Part shown: positions 63,404 to 64,000 of the stretch, piece after piece
Layout: every line of letters starts with the position of its first letter
How positions within the stretch are numbered: the first letter of the stretch is position 1
Source of the DNA: Nocardiopsis alborubida
GTDB lineage: Bacteria; Actinomycetota; Actinomycetes; Streptosporangiales; Streptosporangiaceae
Reading direction: 5' to 3'
DNA: 64,000 nt
Assembly: GCF_012396365.1 (NCBI RefSeq)
Contig: NZ_JAAXPG010000021.1
Coordinates: forward strand, 62,001 to 126,000
The notes under the pieces: model-generated
The model's input: the letters and a program-made list of their open reading frames with translations, nothing else
Databases searched by the model: none
Told to the model about the DNA's origin: nothing
Program-made: the position numbers and the translations under genes

Positions 63404-64000
63404 ATGCTCGACGCGCTGACCAGGCTGACCACGCGCAGGCCCTGGTGGGTCCTGGCCGTGGCCCTGCTGGCGGTGGTCGGGTCGGCGGTGCTCGGCTCCG
63501 GAGTGGCCGACCGCCTCCGCGCGGGGCAGGGCACCGAGGACCCCGGATCGGAGTCGGCCCAGGCCGGTCGGATCCTGGAGGAGCACTTCCCCGACAGCAG
63601 GCCCAACCTGATCCTGCTGGTGGAGTCCGAGGCCGGGGTGGACGACCGCGAGGCCGCCAGCCAGGGACTCGGGCTGGCCGAGGGACTGGCCTACGAGGAC
63701 GCCGTCACCGGCGTCACCTCCTACTGGCAGACCGGATCGAACGCGCTCAAGTCCGACGACGGGACCCGCGCCCTCATCGCCGCCCACATCGGCGGCACCG
63801 AGGCCGAGGCCGGACGGGCCGCGGCCGACCTGGCCGAGCGCTACGGCGGCGAACACGGCCCCCTCACCGTCAGCGTCGGCGGACAGACCGCCGTCCTCAA
63901 CGACATCGAGACCACCATCGCCGAGGACCTGGTGCGCTCGGAGCTGATCGCGCTGCCACTGACCCTGCTCATCCTGGTGTGGGTCTTCGGCAGCGTCGCC
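63404..64000 (+). CDS. MMPL-family transporter, 3' end cut by window
   Basis: The first 199 codons of an RND/MMPL exporter: one N-terminal helix (RPWWVLAVALLAVVGSAVLG), the conserved start of the outer loop (GTEDPGSESAQAGRILEEHFP), and the first part of the next helix (LVRSELIALPLTLLILVWVFGS). ATG 63404 after AAGGGGGTGAC. Same design as the gene at 56130 but clearly a different sequence. It may export the product of the neighbouring signal operon or another lipid. Confidence 0.9.
   Translation, partial: MLDALTRLTTRRPWWVLAVALLAVVGSAVLGSGVADRLRAGQGTEDPGSESAQAGRILEEHFPDSRPNLILLVESEAGVDDREAASQGLGLAEGLAYEDAVTGVTSYWQTGSNALKSDDGTRALIAAHIGGTEAEAGRAAADLAERYGGEHGPLTVSVGGQTAVLNDIETTIAEDLVRSELIALPLTLLILVWVFGSVA

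Overview
The window is a very GC-rich actinomycete chromosome segment. Actinobacteria-specific families (DUF4193, DUF3710, DUF3159), GTG/TTG starts, GTGA overlaps between genes and SARP/AfsA signalling genes all point that way. Gene order also agrees: inositol monophosphatase, DUF4193, dut, DUF3710, DUF3159, two TrkA genes and a TRAM-type RNA methyltransferase follow the suhB-Rv2689c order of Mycobacterium. cutRS, dut, aconitase, an rok7B7-xylFGH locus and dxs are neighbours in Streptomyces too. A Nocardiopsis-like genus is my guess; no rRNA or tRNA gene is present to settle it.

Layout. 1-16.3 kb is conserved core: suhB-like gene (cut by the window edge), cutRS two-component system with a structured leader, DUF4193, DUF4235, valS, dut, DUF3710, PIG-L deacetylase, serpin, DUF3159, paired TrkA, RNA methyltransferase, EamA exporter with an attenuator-like leader. 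16.4-20.9 kb holds a TnpB remnant and a four-gene operon with every junction overlapping: sigma factor, zinc-finger membrane anti-sigma, ABC ATPase, ABC membrane subunit. 20.9-26.3 kb carries an LLM-class oxidoreductase, aconitase with tandem operators, an SRPBCC protein and a small secreted protein.

26,668-35,895 is a complete Tn3-family transposon: 54-bp inverted repeats ending in GGGG, 5-bp target duplication CACTG, tnpA, a TnpI-type tyrosine recombinase with an adjacent recombination site, and a cargo of a CmtR-like metal sensor, P1B-type ATPase, lspA and cadD, plus a divergent set of two methyltransferases and a 44-residue membrane peptide. It sits between two tandem paralogous genes for 83-residue secreted proteins.

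36.6-43.5 kb is accessory: two unrecognised membrane proteins sharing a Cys/His cytoplasmic motif, a Ser/Thr kinase, a broken hydrolase and a uridine-kinase-like protein. 43.6-53.7 kb holds the ROK regulator with a xylose-type ABC operon, a TauE/SafE permease, dxs and fprA. 53.7-64 kb ends with a zinc metallopeptidase, a TetR-MMPL pair, a SARP regulator divergent from an afsA-HAD phosphatase-flavin monooxygenase operon, and a second MMPL gene cut by the window edge. Three repeats of 11-bp period just ahead of a -10 box upstream of afsA suggest that the SARP switches on synthesis of a butenolide/butyrolactone-type signal.
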